Assembly (NCBI GenBank): GCA_021802555.1
Contig: JAJZRU010000014.1
Span: forward strand, 1-64,000
Direction of reading: 5' to 3'
DNA length: 64,000 bases
From: Pseudomonadota bacterium
GTDB taxonomy: Bacteria > Pseudomonadota > Gammaproteobacteria > Burkholderiales > Thiobacillaceae
Part shown: piece by piece, positions 1 through 7,796 of the stretch
Layout of the letters: each line of letters begins with the position of its first letter
How positions within the stretch are numbered: position 1 is the stretch's first letter
The notes under the pieces: generated by a model
Databases searched by the model: none
Seen by the model: only the letters and a program-made list of their open reading frames with translations
What the model was told of the DNA's origin: nothing
Made by a program: the position numbers and the translations under genes

Positions 1-170
1 ACCCCGCCGTGGAAAAAATGCGCGACCTGGACGGCCGCGAGTTCACCCTCCTCGCCCTGCTCGCCGTCCTGGTGCTCGGCCTGGGCCTCTACCCCAAACC
101 CTTCACCGACGTCATGCACGCCTCGGTAAGCCATCTGCTGGCCGGGGTGGATCACAGCAAGCTGCTGTAG
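1..170 (+). CDS. nuoM: NADH-quinone oxidoreductase subunit M, C-terminal end (partial)
   Basis: Only the last 55 codons are in the window, read in the frame starting at base 3 and ending at TAG 168-170. They encode a short cytoplasmic stretch (EKMRDLDGREF), a hydrophobic helix, and the tail GLYPKPFTDVMHASV. This closely resembles the C-terminus of betaproteobacterial NuoM, the antiporter-like proton-pumping membrane subunit of complex I, where YPxPFTxVMH is typical. Another Mrp/NuoM-type subunit is possible because so little is visible. The gene normally expected next, nuoN, is absent: the following gene begins 21 bp away on the opposite strand. Confidence 0.6.
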   Translation, partial: PAVEKMRDLDGREFTLLALLAVLVLGLGLYPKPFTDVMHASVSHLLAGVDHSKLL

Positions 171-191
171 CCGGTCAGGCTTGGCCGTGCG

Positions 192-580
<389 letters not shown>

Positions 581-584
<4 letters not shown>

Positions 585-1489
585 GCGGCGCCGCTCCGCG
601 GCTTGAGCGTGGGCGCGTTGCGCAGCTCGCGCAAGAACCACTGCAGCGCGCGCCCGCTGGCATCGGCGCGCCAGGCGACAAATAAGGTCACGACCTGCGT
701 CCGGCTGGCGACGGCTTTTTCCACCAACCGACCGGCGCAGATTTCCGGCTCCGCCGCCCAGCGCGGCAGCCAGCCCACGCCCAGCCCGGCCACTTGGGCC
801 GCAACCTTGGCCGCCAGATGGGGCACGGTCAAGACTTCCTGATCATCCAGCAGCCCTACGGTGCGCACCGGCAGGCTGCGCGCCGTGTCCGCGATCGCCA
901 CAGCGCGGTGGTTTTCGATCGCAGCGTCGGAAAGCGGCGCGTCCACCCGAGCCAGAGGATGGTGCGGCGCGACGGCAAAGACGAATTCCATCGGCGGCAG
1001 GGGCCGCGTCTTGTATCCGCCGCCCGCCGGCCCCGGCGCCGGGGCGCCCACCACCAGATCGACCTCGCGCGACAGCAGCGCGTCCCACCCTCCGGCCAGG
1101 GCCTCGTGACGCAGCACCAGGCGCGTACCCTGCGCTTCCCGATAGAACTTGGCCAGCAGCGCGGTGACGGAATCCCACGGCCATACCGCGTCGATAGCCA
1201 GAGAGAACTGCGGCTCCCAGCCGTGCGCGGTCTGCAGCACGCGATGCTCCAGGGCCTGGGCCACCGCGAGCAGGCGGCGGCCCTCGTCCAGCAGCAGGCG
1301 GCCGGCCGGCGTCAGGCGCGCGCGATGGCCGGAACGGTCGAAAATGAGCACGTCCAGATCGGCCTCCAGCTTTTGCACGGCATAGGTCACGCTGGAGGTG
1401 GCGCGATCGAGCTCCTGCGCCGCGAGCGAAAACGAGCCGCGCCGTTCGATGGCGTCCAGGATGCGCAGGCTTTCAAGGCTGAGTTTCAT
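581..1489 (-). CDS. LysR-family transcriptional regulator (divergent from pirin operon)
   Basis: A 302-residue protein of usual LysR length. An N-terminal winged helix-turn-helix (residues 1-60, LRILDAIERRGSFSLAAQEL) is followed by the linker helix and a periplasmic-binding-protein-like effector domain. It is transcribed away from the pirin/FMN reductase/b561/yceI operon across a 95 bp intergenic region containing a 17 bp palindrome next to its own start. LysR regulators usually control the divergent genes and themselves, so control of that redox operon is the natural inference. The effector is unknown. Its stop codon overlaps the start of hslR. Confidence 0.88.
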
Positions 1490-1490
1490 T

Positions 1491-1507
1491 GTTCGGATAT
1501 GTCGAAC
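1491..1507. promoter_or_regulatory. 17-bp palindrome, candidate LysR operator
   Basis: GTTCG-N7-CGAAC, perfect 5 bp arms, lies one base upstream of the LysR start codon in the lysR/pirin divergent region. A second related half site, ATTCGAAC, occurs at 1566-1573 close to the pirin start. Position and symmetry fit a LysR autoregulatory recognition site. The same geometry recurs at the second LysR gene of this window (5971-5987). Confidence 0.45.
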
Positions 1508-1584
1508 GCTTTGGCCGGATTATCTCCCTTTTTCTTCCCGGACCATTCACTACACTGGAACAACCATTCGAACAAAGAAATGTC

Positions 1585-2283
1585 ATGATCGAGGTACGCA
1601 AAGGCGCGTCGCGCGGCCATGCCCGCCACGGCTGGCTGGAGAGCTGGCACAGCTTTTCCTTCGCCGACTATTACGACCCGGCGCGCATGGGTTACGGCGC
1701 CTTGCGCGTCATCAACGAAGACCACATCGCGCCGGGCGCGGGCTTCCCCACGCACGGCCATCAGGACATGGAAATCGTCACCTGGATGCTTGCCGGCGCC
1801 CTGGAACACAAGGACAGCCTGGGCAGCGGAGGCATCATCCGGCCGGGCGAAGTACAGCGCATGAGCGCGGGCACCGGCATCCGCCACAGCGAGTTCAACG
1901 CATCCGCCCGGGAAGAGGCGCGTCTGCTGCAAATCTGGCTGTTGCCGCAGCAAAAAGCGCTCCCGCCGGGCTACGAGCAAAAGCGCATCGCCGCCGAAGA
2001 CATGCAGGGGCGCTTCCGCATCATCGCCTCGCCGGACGGGCGCGACGGCTCGGTGCGCATCCATCAGGACGCGGCCATTCATGTCGCCCGCCTGGGCAGC
2101 GGAGAAGGCGCCGATCTCGCGCTCGCGCCGGGGCGCCGCGCCTATCTGCAAATGGCGCGCGGGGCGGTCGAGCTCAAGGACTACCCCCTGCAGCAAGGCG
2201 ATGCGGCCTTGCTGCAGCACGAAACCCAGGTGCAAATACGGGCGCTGGAAAGCGCGGAAGTGCTGCTGTTCGATCTGGCCTGA
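1585..2283 (+). CDS. Pirin family protein
   Basis: A 232-residue bicupin of the pirin family. The metal ligands are visible as His57 and His59 in FPTHGHQDME and His101 and Glu103 in GTGIRHSEF, almost the same numbering as human pirin. Bacterial pirins such as YhhW bind iron or another metal; some show quercetinase activity and others act as redox-linked regulators, so the exact role is open. The start is the ATG at 1585, where the family alignment begins (MIEVRKGASRGHARHGWL). It is the first gene of an operon with an FMN reductase, cytochrome b561 and YceI, suggesting a job in flavin or electron-transfer homeostasis or stress response. Confidence 0.9.
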   Translation: MIEVRKGASRGHARHGWLESWHSFSFADYYDPARMGYGALRVINEDHIAPGAGFPTHGHQDMEIVTWMLAGALEHKDSLGSGGIIRPGEVQRMSAGTGIRHSEFNASAREEARLLQIWLLPQQKALPPGYEQKRIAAEDMQGRFRIIASPDGRDGSVRIHQDAAIHVARLGSGEGADLALAPGRRAYLQMARGAVELKDYPLQQGDAALLQHETQVQIRALESAEVLLFDLA

Positions 2284-2328
2284 GGCTGCGTTGCCCACGG
2301 CGCCCCATCCCACCCGACGAGACTGGAC

Positions 2329-2901
2329 ATGATCCCGAAAATCCTCGCCTTCTCCGGCTCCGCCCGCAACGAGTCGTACAATCGCCGCGCCCTGGAGCAT
2401 GCCGTGGCCGGCGCGCGCAACGCCGGGGCGGAAGTCACCCTCATCCAGTTGCGGGAATTTTCATTGCCCATCTATGACGGCGACCTGGAAACGCAGTCCG
2501 GCCTGCCCGCAGGCGCGCTGGAACTGAAGGCGCTCTTCAAGGCCCACCAGGGGCTGCTGATCGCCAGCCCGGAGTACAACAGTTCCTTCAGCGCCCTGCT
2601 CAAGAACACGCTCGATTGGGTGTCGCGCGCGCATGCGGGCGAGTCGGGCCTCGCGCCCTATCGCAACAAGGTCGCCGCGCTGCTCGCCGCCTCCCCCGGA
2701 GCGCTGGGCGGCGCGCGCGGCCTGCGCCAATTGCGCGAAATTCTTGCCGTGCTGGGTGTGCTGGTGCTGCCCCGGCAGCACACCATTCCTCATGCGGACC
2801 AAGATCTGCTGGCCGACCAGGAATCGCCCCACCATATCGATGCCCTCATGGGCGTGGGCGCCGAACTGGCGCAGGCCTGCCGCAAATGGAACGCAGCATG
2901 A
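2329..2901 (+). CDS. NAD(P)H-dependent FMN reductase (ChrR/YieF type)
   Basis: A 190-residue flavodoxin-fold reductase. The phosphate-binding loop for FMN is seen in FSGSARNESYNRR (residues 8-20). The motif SPEYNSSFSALLKNTLDW (about residues 80-97) is the family signature around the isoalloxazine. Relatives reduce quinones, chromate, azo dyes or free FMN using NAD(P)H in the cytosol. It starts 45 bp after the pirin stop and ends in an ATGA overlap with the cytochrome b561 gene, so it sits in the same operon. The physiological acceptor cannot be read from sequence. Confidence 0.88.
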   Translation: MIPKILAFSGSARNESYNRRALEHAVAGARNAGAEVTLIQLREFSLPIYDGDLETQSGLPAGALELKALFKAHQGLLIASPEYNSSFSALLKNTLDWVSRAHAGESGLAPYRNKVAALLAASPGALGGARGLRQLREILAVLGVLVLPRQHTIPHADQDLLADQESPHHIDALMGVGAELAQACRKWNAA

Positions 2902-3437
2902 CCGCGCGCCATTCCGCGCCGACGATTCTTTTTCACTGGCTCATGGCGCTGGGCCTCGCCGCCAATTTTGCGCTGGGGCTCACCATGGCGGACATGGCGC
3001 TGTCGCCCGAAAAGCTGAAATTCTTCTCCTGGCACAAATGGGCAGGGATCACGCTGCTGGGCCTCGTCGCCCTGCGCCTGCTCTGGCGCCTGCTGCGCCG
3101 GCCGCCGCCCCTGCTGCCCATGCCCGCGTGGCAGAAATACACGACCGAGGCCGTACACGGACTCATGTATCTGCTGATGTTCGCCATCCCTCTGTCCGGC
3201 TGGCTGATGAGCTCCGCAGCAGGCGTCCAGGTGGTCTATCTGGGCATGTTCCCCCTGCCCAATCTGGCGGCCAAGGACAAGGCCCTCTTCGACCTGCTGA
3301 AGGAAGTGCACGAGAGCCTCAACTACGCCCTGCTCGCGCTCGTGCTGGCCCACGTCGCCGGCGCGCTCAAGCATCAACTGCTCGACCATGACGCCACGCT
3401 GGCGCGCATGATCCCCTGGATGAGGAGCAAGCCATGA
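2898..3437 (+). CDS. Cytochrome b561 family membrane protein
   Basis: A 179-residue four-helix membrane protein with the conserved histidines of the b561 family: ILFHWLMALGL in helix 1, SWHKWAGITLLG in helix 2, EAVHGLMYLLM in helix 3, and HVAGALKHQLLDH in helix 4. Two haems b are expected, moving electrons between the quinone pool and a periplasmic partner. The chosen ATG at 2898 overlaps the reductase stop. A second in-frame ATG 12 bp earlier is possible. The 3' end overlaps yceI by ATGA. The b561-yceI pair is common in proteobacteria and suggests the two proteins work together. Confidence 0.9.
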   Translation: MTARHSAPTILFHWLMALGLAANFALGLTMADMALSPEKLKFFSWHKWAGITLLGLVALRLLWRLLRRPPPLLPMPAWQKYTTEAVHGLMYLLMFAIPLSGWLMSSAAGVQVVYLGMFPLPNLAAKDKALFDLLKEVHESLNYALLALVLAHVAGALKHQLLDHDATLARMIPWMRSKP

Positions 3438-4000
3438 GCAAAACCTTCCTGCTGGCGCTGGCCTTGATACCCGCCTGGGCGCAGGCCGCGCCTTACGCCA
3501 TCGGCGCGGCGGGCAGCCGCATCGGCTTCGGCTACCAGCAGATGGGCGTTGCCATGCAGGGGAGCTTTCGCAGCTTTGCCGGCAGCGTCGATCTGGACGC
3601 CGCCCAACCACAGAAGAGCACGGTCGATATCAGCGTGCAGACCGCCAGCATCTCGCTGGGCTCGCAGGACGCCGACCGCACGGCGGCGGGCGCCGAATTT
3701 TTCGACAGCAAGGTTTTTCCCCAGGCGCGCTTCGTCTCCCGCCAGGTGCAGGCGCTGGGCAGCGGCCGCTATCGCATCACCGGCACCTTCACCCTCAAGA
3801 ACCTGAGCCGCCCGCTCACCGTGGACGCCGCCCTGCAGCCCCAGGGCGCGCAACGGCTTTTGACCGGCGGCTTTTCCCTCAAGCGGCTGGACTGGGGCAT
3901 AGGTACGGGAGACTGGGCCGACACCTCCACTCTGGGCAACGACGTGCGCGTGAGCTTCACCTTGCGGCTGGTGCCGGCGGCGAATGAGCATATGCGTTGA
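3434..4000 (+). CDS. YceI family periplasmic lipid-binding protein
   Basis: A 188-residue protein with a clear signal peptide (MSKTFLLALALIPAWAQA, cleavage near residue 19) and a YceI lipocalin-like beta barrel. Motifs include AGSRIGFGYQQMG, DRTAAGAEFFDSKVFPQARF and GRYRITGTFTLKNLSRPL. YceI proteins bind long polyprenyl chains such as isoprenoid quinones in the periplasm. Coupled by ATGA overlap to the b561 gene, it may carry the quinone that b561 reduces or oxidises. It is the last gene of the pirin operon. Confidence 0.92.
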   Translation: MSKTFLLALALIPAWAQAAPYAIGAAGSRIGFGYQQMGVAMQGSFRSFAGSVDLDAAQPQKSTVDISVQTASISLGSQDADRTAAGAEFFDSKVFPQARFVSRQVQALGSGRYRITGTFTLKNLSRPLTVDAALQPQGAQRLLTGGFSLKRLDWGIGTGDWADTSTLGNDVRVSFTLRLVPAANEHMR

Positions 4001-4124
4001 GCCGTCGGGCACGGGCGTCGCGGCCCGCGACACGGGAGCGCCCCCTGCCCCCCGGAAGAGGGGTTGATCGGCGCGCCCGGAAGCGTCATGCTTCCCGTCC
4101 GGCAGGCTGATGCAGGAGTTGGTC

Positions 4125-4238
4125 TTGAACATCCTTCTGGTTGACGGCCGTGCCTTACTCCGGGCAGGCCTGCGGCTCCTGCTTTCCACGCTGGCGGCTT
4201 GGCGCCGCCGGCATCTCACCAGCCCGACTTTGTCCTGA
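4125..4238 (+). pseudogene. Remnant of a response-regulator receiver domain
   Basis: A 37-codon reading frame beginning with TTG at 4125 encodes NILLVDGRALLRAGLRLLL, which matches the first strand and helix of NarL/LuxR-type receiver domains (typical form ILLVDDHALFRxGLRxLL). It then runs into unrelated sequence and a TGA. One of the paired acidic residues is already Gly (VDG rather than VDD). Nothing else of the receiver or the helix-turn-helix domain follows, since the PEP-CTERM gene starts 12 bp later. I read it as a 5' fossil of a lost regulator. It is too short to exclude chance completely. Confidence 0.5.
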
Positions 4239-4250
4239 AGCGAGACAGCC

Positions 4251-5000
4251 ATGAAAAACTTACTGATGCTATCCAGTGTCCTGGTCCTGGTCCTGGCCCT
4301 GGCCGTCGCCACGCCGGCCCGGGCGGCCATCGCCCTCTACACCGATCCGGTGAACTTCCAGACAGCCGCATCCAGTGCGACCTTCACGCTGCTCAACTTC
4401 GACAACCTGGCCGACGCCTCGCCTTGGTACACCTACTACGGCCAGAGCGCGGCCATGGGCGGCGTGCAGTTCTCCGTACCGGACAACCTCAGCGCCACCA
4501 ATCCGAACTATGGCTCCGGCTACGACTACTTGCTCGGCAGCTACAGCCTGGGGACGGCGCTGACCTCATATGCGAACACACCCACGGAAACCGCCGGCAA
4601 CGGCTACTACGTCACCCTGCCTGCCGGCGTCACCGCCCTGGGCTTTTTCCTCGGCAATACCTTCGCGGGAGGCAGCGCGCCGGGCAGCTTCACTTTCCAG
4701 TTCTCGGATGGATCGCAGTTCGTCGAGACCCCCACGCCGGGCACGGCCGCATTCTACGGCTTCGTATCCGGCACACCCATCGCCAACCTCAAAATCTTCA
4801 ACTCCACACCCAGCGTCAATGCCTCCGATACGGCTTTAACCAACCTCATGCGCTTCGAATATGCGGTGTCCCCGGTGCCGGAACCGGCCGAGTGGCCGCT
4901 GATGGGCGCAGGCCTGGCGCTCCTGGGCTTGCGCCGGCGCCGCCAAGCAAAACGCCGCCCGCCGCCGCACCCCTCCTTTGCCGCGCCGGAGGCTGCCTGA
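4251..5000 (+). CDS. PEP-CTERM sorting domain protein
   Basis: A 249-residue exported protein: signal peptide at residues 1-25 (ending in TPARA), a Ser/Thr/Asn/Gly-rich middle with Tyr-Gly repeats, and near the C-terminus the tripartite PEP-CTERM signal VPEPAEW, a hydrophobic segment PLMGAGLALLGL, and RRRR. Such proteins are processed by an exosortase (EpsH/XrtA type) and associated with exopolysaccharide. No exosortase is in this window. The arginine cluster is followed by about 18 further residues (QAKRRPPPHPSF...), whereas the signal usually ends the protein. Its specific function is unknown. Confidence 0.88.
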   Translation: MKNLLMLSSVLVLVLALAVATPARAAIALYTDPVNFQTAASSATFTLLNFDNLADASPWYTYYGQSAAMGGVQFSVPDNLSATNPNYGSGYDYLLGSYSLGTALTSYANTPTETAGNGYYVTLPAGVTALGFFLGNTFAGGSAPGSFTFQFSDGSQFVETPTPGTAAFYGFVSGTPIANLKIFNSTPSVNASDTALTNLMRFEYAVSPVPEPAEWPLMGAGLALLGLRRRRQAKRRPPPHPSFAAPEAA

Positions 5001-5108
5001 GCCGCAACATGTTCTGCCGCGGCATCTGGCAGAATCGGCTCGAAAGCTGCGGCATCCGCCGAGGCCCCCAGGCGCATGCATCGATAACGCCGCCGACAAA
5101 CCCCAGCG

Positions 5109-5969
5109 TCACTTCCGTGGCCGCCGCCCCTCCTCCCGCCCCAGCAGGCGGAGGCCTTCCAGGGCCTGCTCGACGCATCCCTCCGCACGCGCCAGGGGGA
5201 ACACCATATATGCCGGCAGCGTAAAGGGCGGGCCGTGCGGCACGCGGTGCAGGCGCTTGTTGCGCAGCGCCTCGCGCACCATGCGCAAGGGAAAATAGCC
5301 CGATCCGCCGCCGGCATCGAGGCGCTGCATCCCCAGCCAACCGATATTGGCGTACAAGGGCGGCGGCGGATGGTCGGGAAAGTGCACGGAAAACTGGTGG
5401 AAGAATTCCGGCCCCCAGTCCACGTGCACATAGTCAGGATCGGGCCAGGGGCACCGCGGGTCGGTGGACACCAGCACGAGCGTTTCGTCGAACAGGCGTT
5501 CGACCGCCAGGCCCGGGCGCGCCTCGGGCGTGTACAGGACGCCGACGTCTATGGTGTTGTGAATCAGCCCCTGCATGATGTCTGCTTCAAAGCCGATCTC
5601 CAGACGCAGCGAGATGGCGGGCGCGGCCTTGCGCATCCACGCCACCCAGCGCGGCAGGAAGCCTTCCCACAAGGCGATGCGGCCGGACAGCGTGAGGCCC
5701 GCCGAATAGCCTTCCGGCAGGCCGACATCCTGGCGCGCAATTTCCACCGTGCGCACCAACGCCTGGGCATGGCGCAGAAAGCGCTGCCCCGCGGCGGTAA
5801 GTTCGGCGCCGTGCTTGCCGCGGCTGAACAGCCGCGCCCCCAACTGGTTTTCCAACGCCAGGATGCGCGCGCTCACCGTGGACTGAGTGATGTGCAGCTT
5901 CTGCGCCGCACCGAGGAAATTTCCCGCCGCCACGACATGCAGGAAAGTGCGCGCTTGTTCCGTGTCCAT
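5109..5969 (-). CDS. LysR-family transcriptional regulator (divergent from DsrC-like gene)
   Basis: A 286-residue LysR regulator. Its HTH lies at residues 1-60 (ARTFLHVVAAGNFLGAAQKLHITQSTVSARI). The effector domain has ALWEGFLPRWVAWMR and the C-terminal lobe ending in a basic tail. It differs clearly from the LysR at 581-1489. It is divergent from a DsrC-like gene whose start is 149 bp away, so it may respond to sulfur status. That is inferred from position only. A 17 bp palindrome (5971-5987) abuts its start and no obvious Shine-Dalgarno lies between the palindrome and the ATG. Confidence 0.87.
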   Translation of the reverse strand: MDTEQARTFLHVVAAGNFLGAAQKLHITQSTVSARILALENQLGARLFSRGKHGAELTAAGQRFLRHAQALVRTVEIARQDVGLPEGYSAGLTLSGRIALWEGFLPRWVAWMRKAAPAISLRLEIGFEADIMQGLIHNTIDVGVLYTPEARPGLAVERLFDETLVLVSTDPRCPWPDPDYVHVDWGPEFFHQFSVHFPDHPPPPLYANIGWLGMQRLDAGGGSGYFPLRMVREALRNKRLHRVPHGPPFTLPAYMVFPLARAEGCVEQALEGLRLLGREEGRRPRK

Positions 5970-5970
5970 T

Positions 5971-5987
5971 TATCGAATAACCCGATA
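5971..5987. promoter_or_regulatory. 17-bp palindrome, candidate LysR operator
   Basis: TATCG-N7-CGATA with perfect 5 bp arms lies one base upstream of the second LysR start codon. This is the same offset and spacer length as the palindrome beside the first LysR gene, but with different arm bases. A further short perfect palindrome, CTTATATAAG, lies at 6013-6022 in the same divergent region and may overlap the promoter. Confidence 0.45.
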
Positions 5988-6057
5988 CAAAACCGCAAAA
6001 TATTTCGTTTTTCTTATATAAGCAACTCCCCTAGACTTAGGCCAACGGTTCATGCCA

Positions 6058-6080
6058 GCCGCTGCCTTCGGGCAAGCGGC
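6058..6080 (+). promoter_or_regulatory. UUCG-capped hairpin in the DsrC-like gene leader
   Basis: GCCGCTGCC, the loop TTCG, then GGC-A-AGCGGC can fold into a nine-pair stem with one bulged A and a stable UUCG tetraloop, 38 bp before the start codon at 6119. No run of T follows, so it is not a simple terminator. It could stabilise the transcript or be a protein-binding leader element. Confidence 0.35.
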
Positions 6081-6118
6081 TCGACGCGAACCCAATTGTT
6101 GGCACCACGGAGGAACGC

Positions 6119-6442
6119 ATGACTACAGCAACGCTGCACATGAATCTCGACGAAGAAGGCTATCTCATCGAGCCCGGGGAGTGGACCGAAGACGCCGCGC
6201 AGGAACTGGCCCAGCGCGAGAACATCGAGTTGACGCCGGAACACTGGGACGCCATCCGCTTCATGCGCGAGTTCTACGACGAGCACCAGGTGGCGCCCGA
6301 CGCGCGCTTCGTCATCAAATATCTGAGCGAAACCAGCGGCGCGGACCGCAACGTGCTCTTCCGCCTGTTTCCCTATGGCTACGTCAAGCAGGCCTGCAAG
6401 ATCGCGGGCATGAAACGGCCGCGTGCCTGGAGCACCGGTTGA
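6119..6442 (+). CDS. DsrC/TusE-like protein 1, keeps only the inner cysteine
   Basis: A 107-residue protein aligned over its whole length with the DsrC/TusE family: DEEGYL near the N-terminus, ELTPEHWDAIRFMREFYDEHQVAPD, and LFPYGYVKQACKIAGMKRP. DsrC carries sulfur as a trisulfide between two cysteines of its mobile C-terminal arm. Here the inner cysteine (QACKIAG) is kept, but at the position eleven residues later, where DsrC and TusE have the penultimate Cys, there is Trp (RAWSTG). That is the reverse of TusE, which keeps the outer one. A good SD (GGAGG at 6109-6113) precedes the start. It could be a sulfur carrier with single-thiol chemistry or a regulator. Confidence 0.88.
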   Translation: MTTATLHMNLDEEGYLIEPGEWTEDAAQELAQRENIELTPEHWDAIRFMREFYDEHQVAPDARFVIKYLSETSGADRNVLFRLFPYGYVKQACKIAGMKRPRAWSTG

Positions 6443-6751
6443 CGCCGGGCGGTTGCACCCCAGCGGCACCCCTGCGCCCGGCATTCGTTCGTCCCCCAAA
6501 CACGCGGCCGCCAACCGCCGCGCACCGCGCACTGCCGGCAGACGGCCAACGCTCCGTTGAGCCCAGAAACCGCATCCGAGCCACAAAAGCACTGAGGAAG
6601 CTGCACCGCGATCGCGGCCGCTTATCGGGTGAATTTTATACGTCGCCGACCTATTGATTCCTTTTATCGTCCCGCCGGCGCAACTATGCCCTGAAGCAGA
6701 ACCGCCGCCATCCGTAAAATTATTCGAACCACGCAACGCCCAAAAACAATC
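6443..6751. other. 309-bp intergenic region between DsrC-like 1 and the HPP gene
   Basis: I see no convincing gene here. The first half is GC-rich with no long frame resembling a protein. From about 6630 the sequence becomes AT-rich (GTGAATTTTATACG, TTGATTCCTTTTATC, GTAAAATTATTCG) and probably contains the promoter of the HPP gene, but I cannot fix a -35/-10 pair. No hairpin followed by a T-run is present for the upstream gene. Confidence 0.5.
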
Positions 6752-7456
6752 ATGGAACTCTTGCTGAAAATATTCACCACGCCCACCGTAGGCCATCTCC
6801 CCATCCCGGGCCATCGCGAAAAATGGCTCTCCGGCCTCGGCGGTGTCGCGGGAATCGCCCTCACCGTGCTGGTGAGCCGCCTGGCGCTGGGGGAGCAGTT
6901 CGCGGTGCCGGTGGCGGCCTCCATAGGGGCGAGCGCGGTGCTGCTCTACGCCGCGCCCCACAGCGCCTTCTCCAGCCCCTGGGCGGTGCTGGGCGGCAAC
7001 GGTGTCTCCGCATTGATAGGCGTCGCCTGCGCCCTGCTGATCCCCAACCCGATCATGGCCGCATCGCTGGCCGTGGGGCTCGCCATCACCGCCATGTATT
7101 ACCTGGACTGCATCCATCCGCCGGGCGGCGCTTCCGCCTTTTTCGCCGTCATGGGCGGCCCCGCCGTGCACGCCCTGGGTTTTGACTATGTGCTTTTTCC
7201 CGTGCTGGTGAACGCCGCCATCCTGGCGGCCGCGGCGGTGCCGTTCAACAGGATTCTGCGCGCCAAGCAGGAAGCGCATGTCGTCGAAATCGAGTCGCAC
7301 CTGCATCTGCCGGAAAAATACCTCATCCGCCACAGCGACCTGGTGTATGCGCTTTCGGAAATCCAGTCCTACATCGACGTCAGCGAAGAGGACCTCATGC
7401 ACATCTACAACTTGGCGGTGCAGCACGCCCACCCAGGCAAAATCGCCAAGGCGTGA
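6752..7456 (+). CDS. HPP family integral membrane protein
   Basis: A 234-residue protein. An N-terminal four-helix HPP domain (about residues 25-160) bears the family signature CIHPPGGAS near residue 120. A cytoplasmic tail follows, with LPEKYLIRHSDLVYALSEIQSYIDVSEEDLMHIYNLA, which is conserved in this bacterial subfamily. A plant chloroplast HPP member has been linked to nitrite transport; for bacterial members substrate and direction are not established. It lies between DsrC-like genes but has its own upstream region, and it converges 12 bp from the molybdenum hydroxylase remnant. A Shine-Dalgarno is not obvious. Confidence 0.88.
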   Translation: MELLLKIFTTPTVGHLPIPGHREKWLSGLGGVAGIALTVLVSRLALGEQFAVPVAASIGASAVLLYAAPHSAFSSPWAVLGGNGVSALIGVACALLIPNPIMAASLAVGLAITAMYYLDCIHPPGGASAFFAVMGGPAVHALGFDYVLFPVLVNAAILAAAAVPFNRILRAKQEAHVVEIESHLHLPEKYLIRHSDLVYALSEIQSYIDVSEEDLMHIYNLAVQHAHPGKIAKA

Positions 7457-7468
7457 CGGAATGAGCCG

Positions 7469-7796
7469 TTACACCAGATCGAACGGCAGACGCGCGATGG
7501 CATTGGCATAGGCCGGCGCCAAAGGGGGCAGCCCAGGTTCCCCCATGCTCGTGGGCGAATCGAGACGGCGCGTGGGTTTGCCGATGAGCACGAAGTTCCG
7601 CGCCGCCGCCGCCACGAACATGGCGCGCGGGCGCCCAGTTCGCGGTATTGCAGCCACGAGTTCTTCACCAACAGGGAGCCGCCCTTCATCTGCATACCCA
7701 TGAACGGATCCTTGTAGGCATCGCCGGCCGGCGCCAGATGGGGCCGGATACGCGCCCAAGCGAAACCCTGCAGCCGTTAAGCTCGAACTCGATCAT
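7469..7796 (-). pseudogene. Decayed molybdenum hydroxylase (isoquinoline 1-oxidoreductase-like) remnant
   Basis: Three pieces in different frames are seen on the minus strand. ATG 7796, with a preserved GAGGA ribosome site, encodes MIEFELNG, the usual start of the [2Fe-2S] small subunit. After a deletion and frame change comes DPFMGMQMKGGSLLVKNSW and LQYRELGARA (about 7720-7630). After another shift comes MFVAAAARNF, then SMGEPGLPPLAPAYANAI to a TAA at 7469-7471. The latter two match the middle and C-terminal end of the large molybdopterin-binding subunit. A small-subunit start joined to large-subunit fragments implies large deletions within a former two-gene operon. No function is expected. 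Confidence 0.8.
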
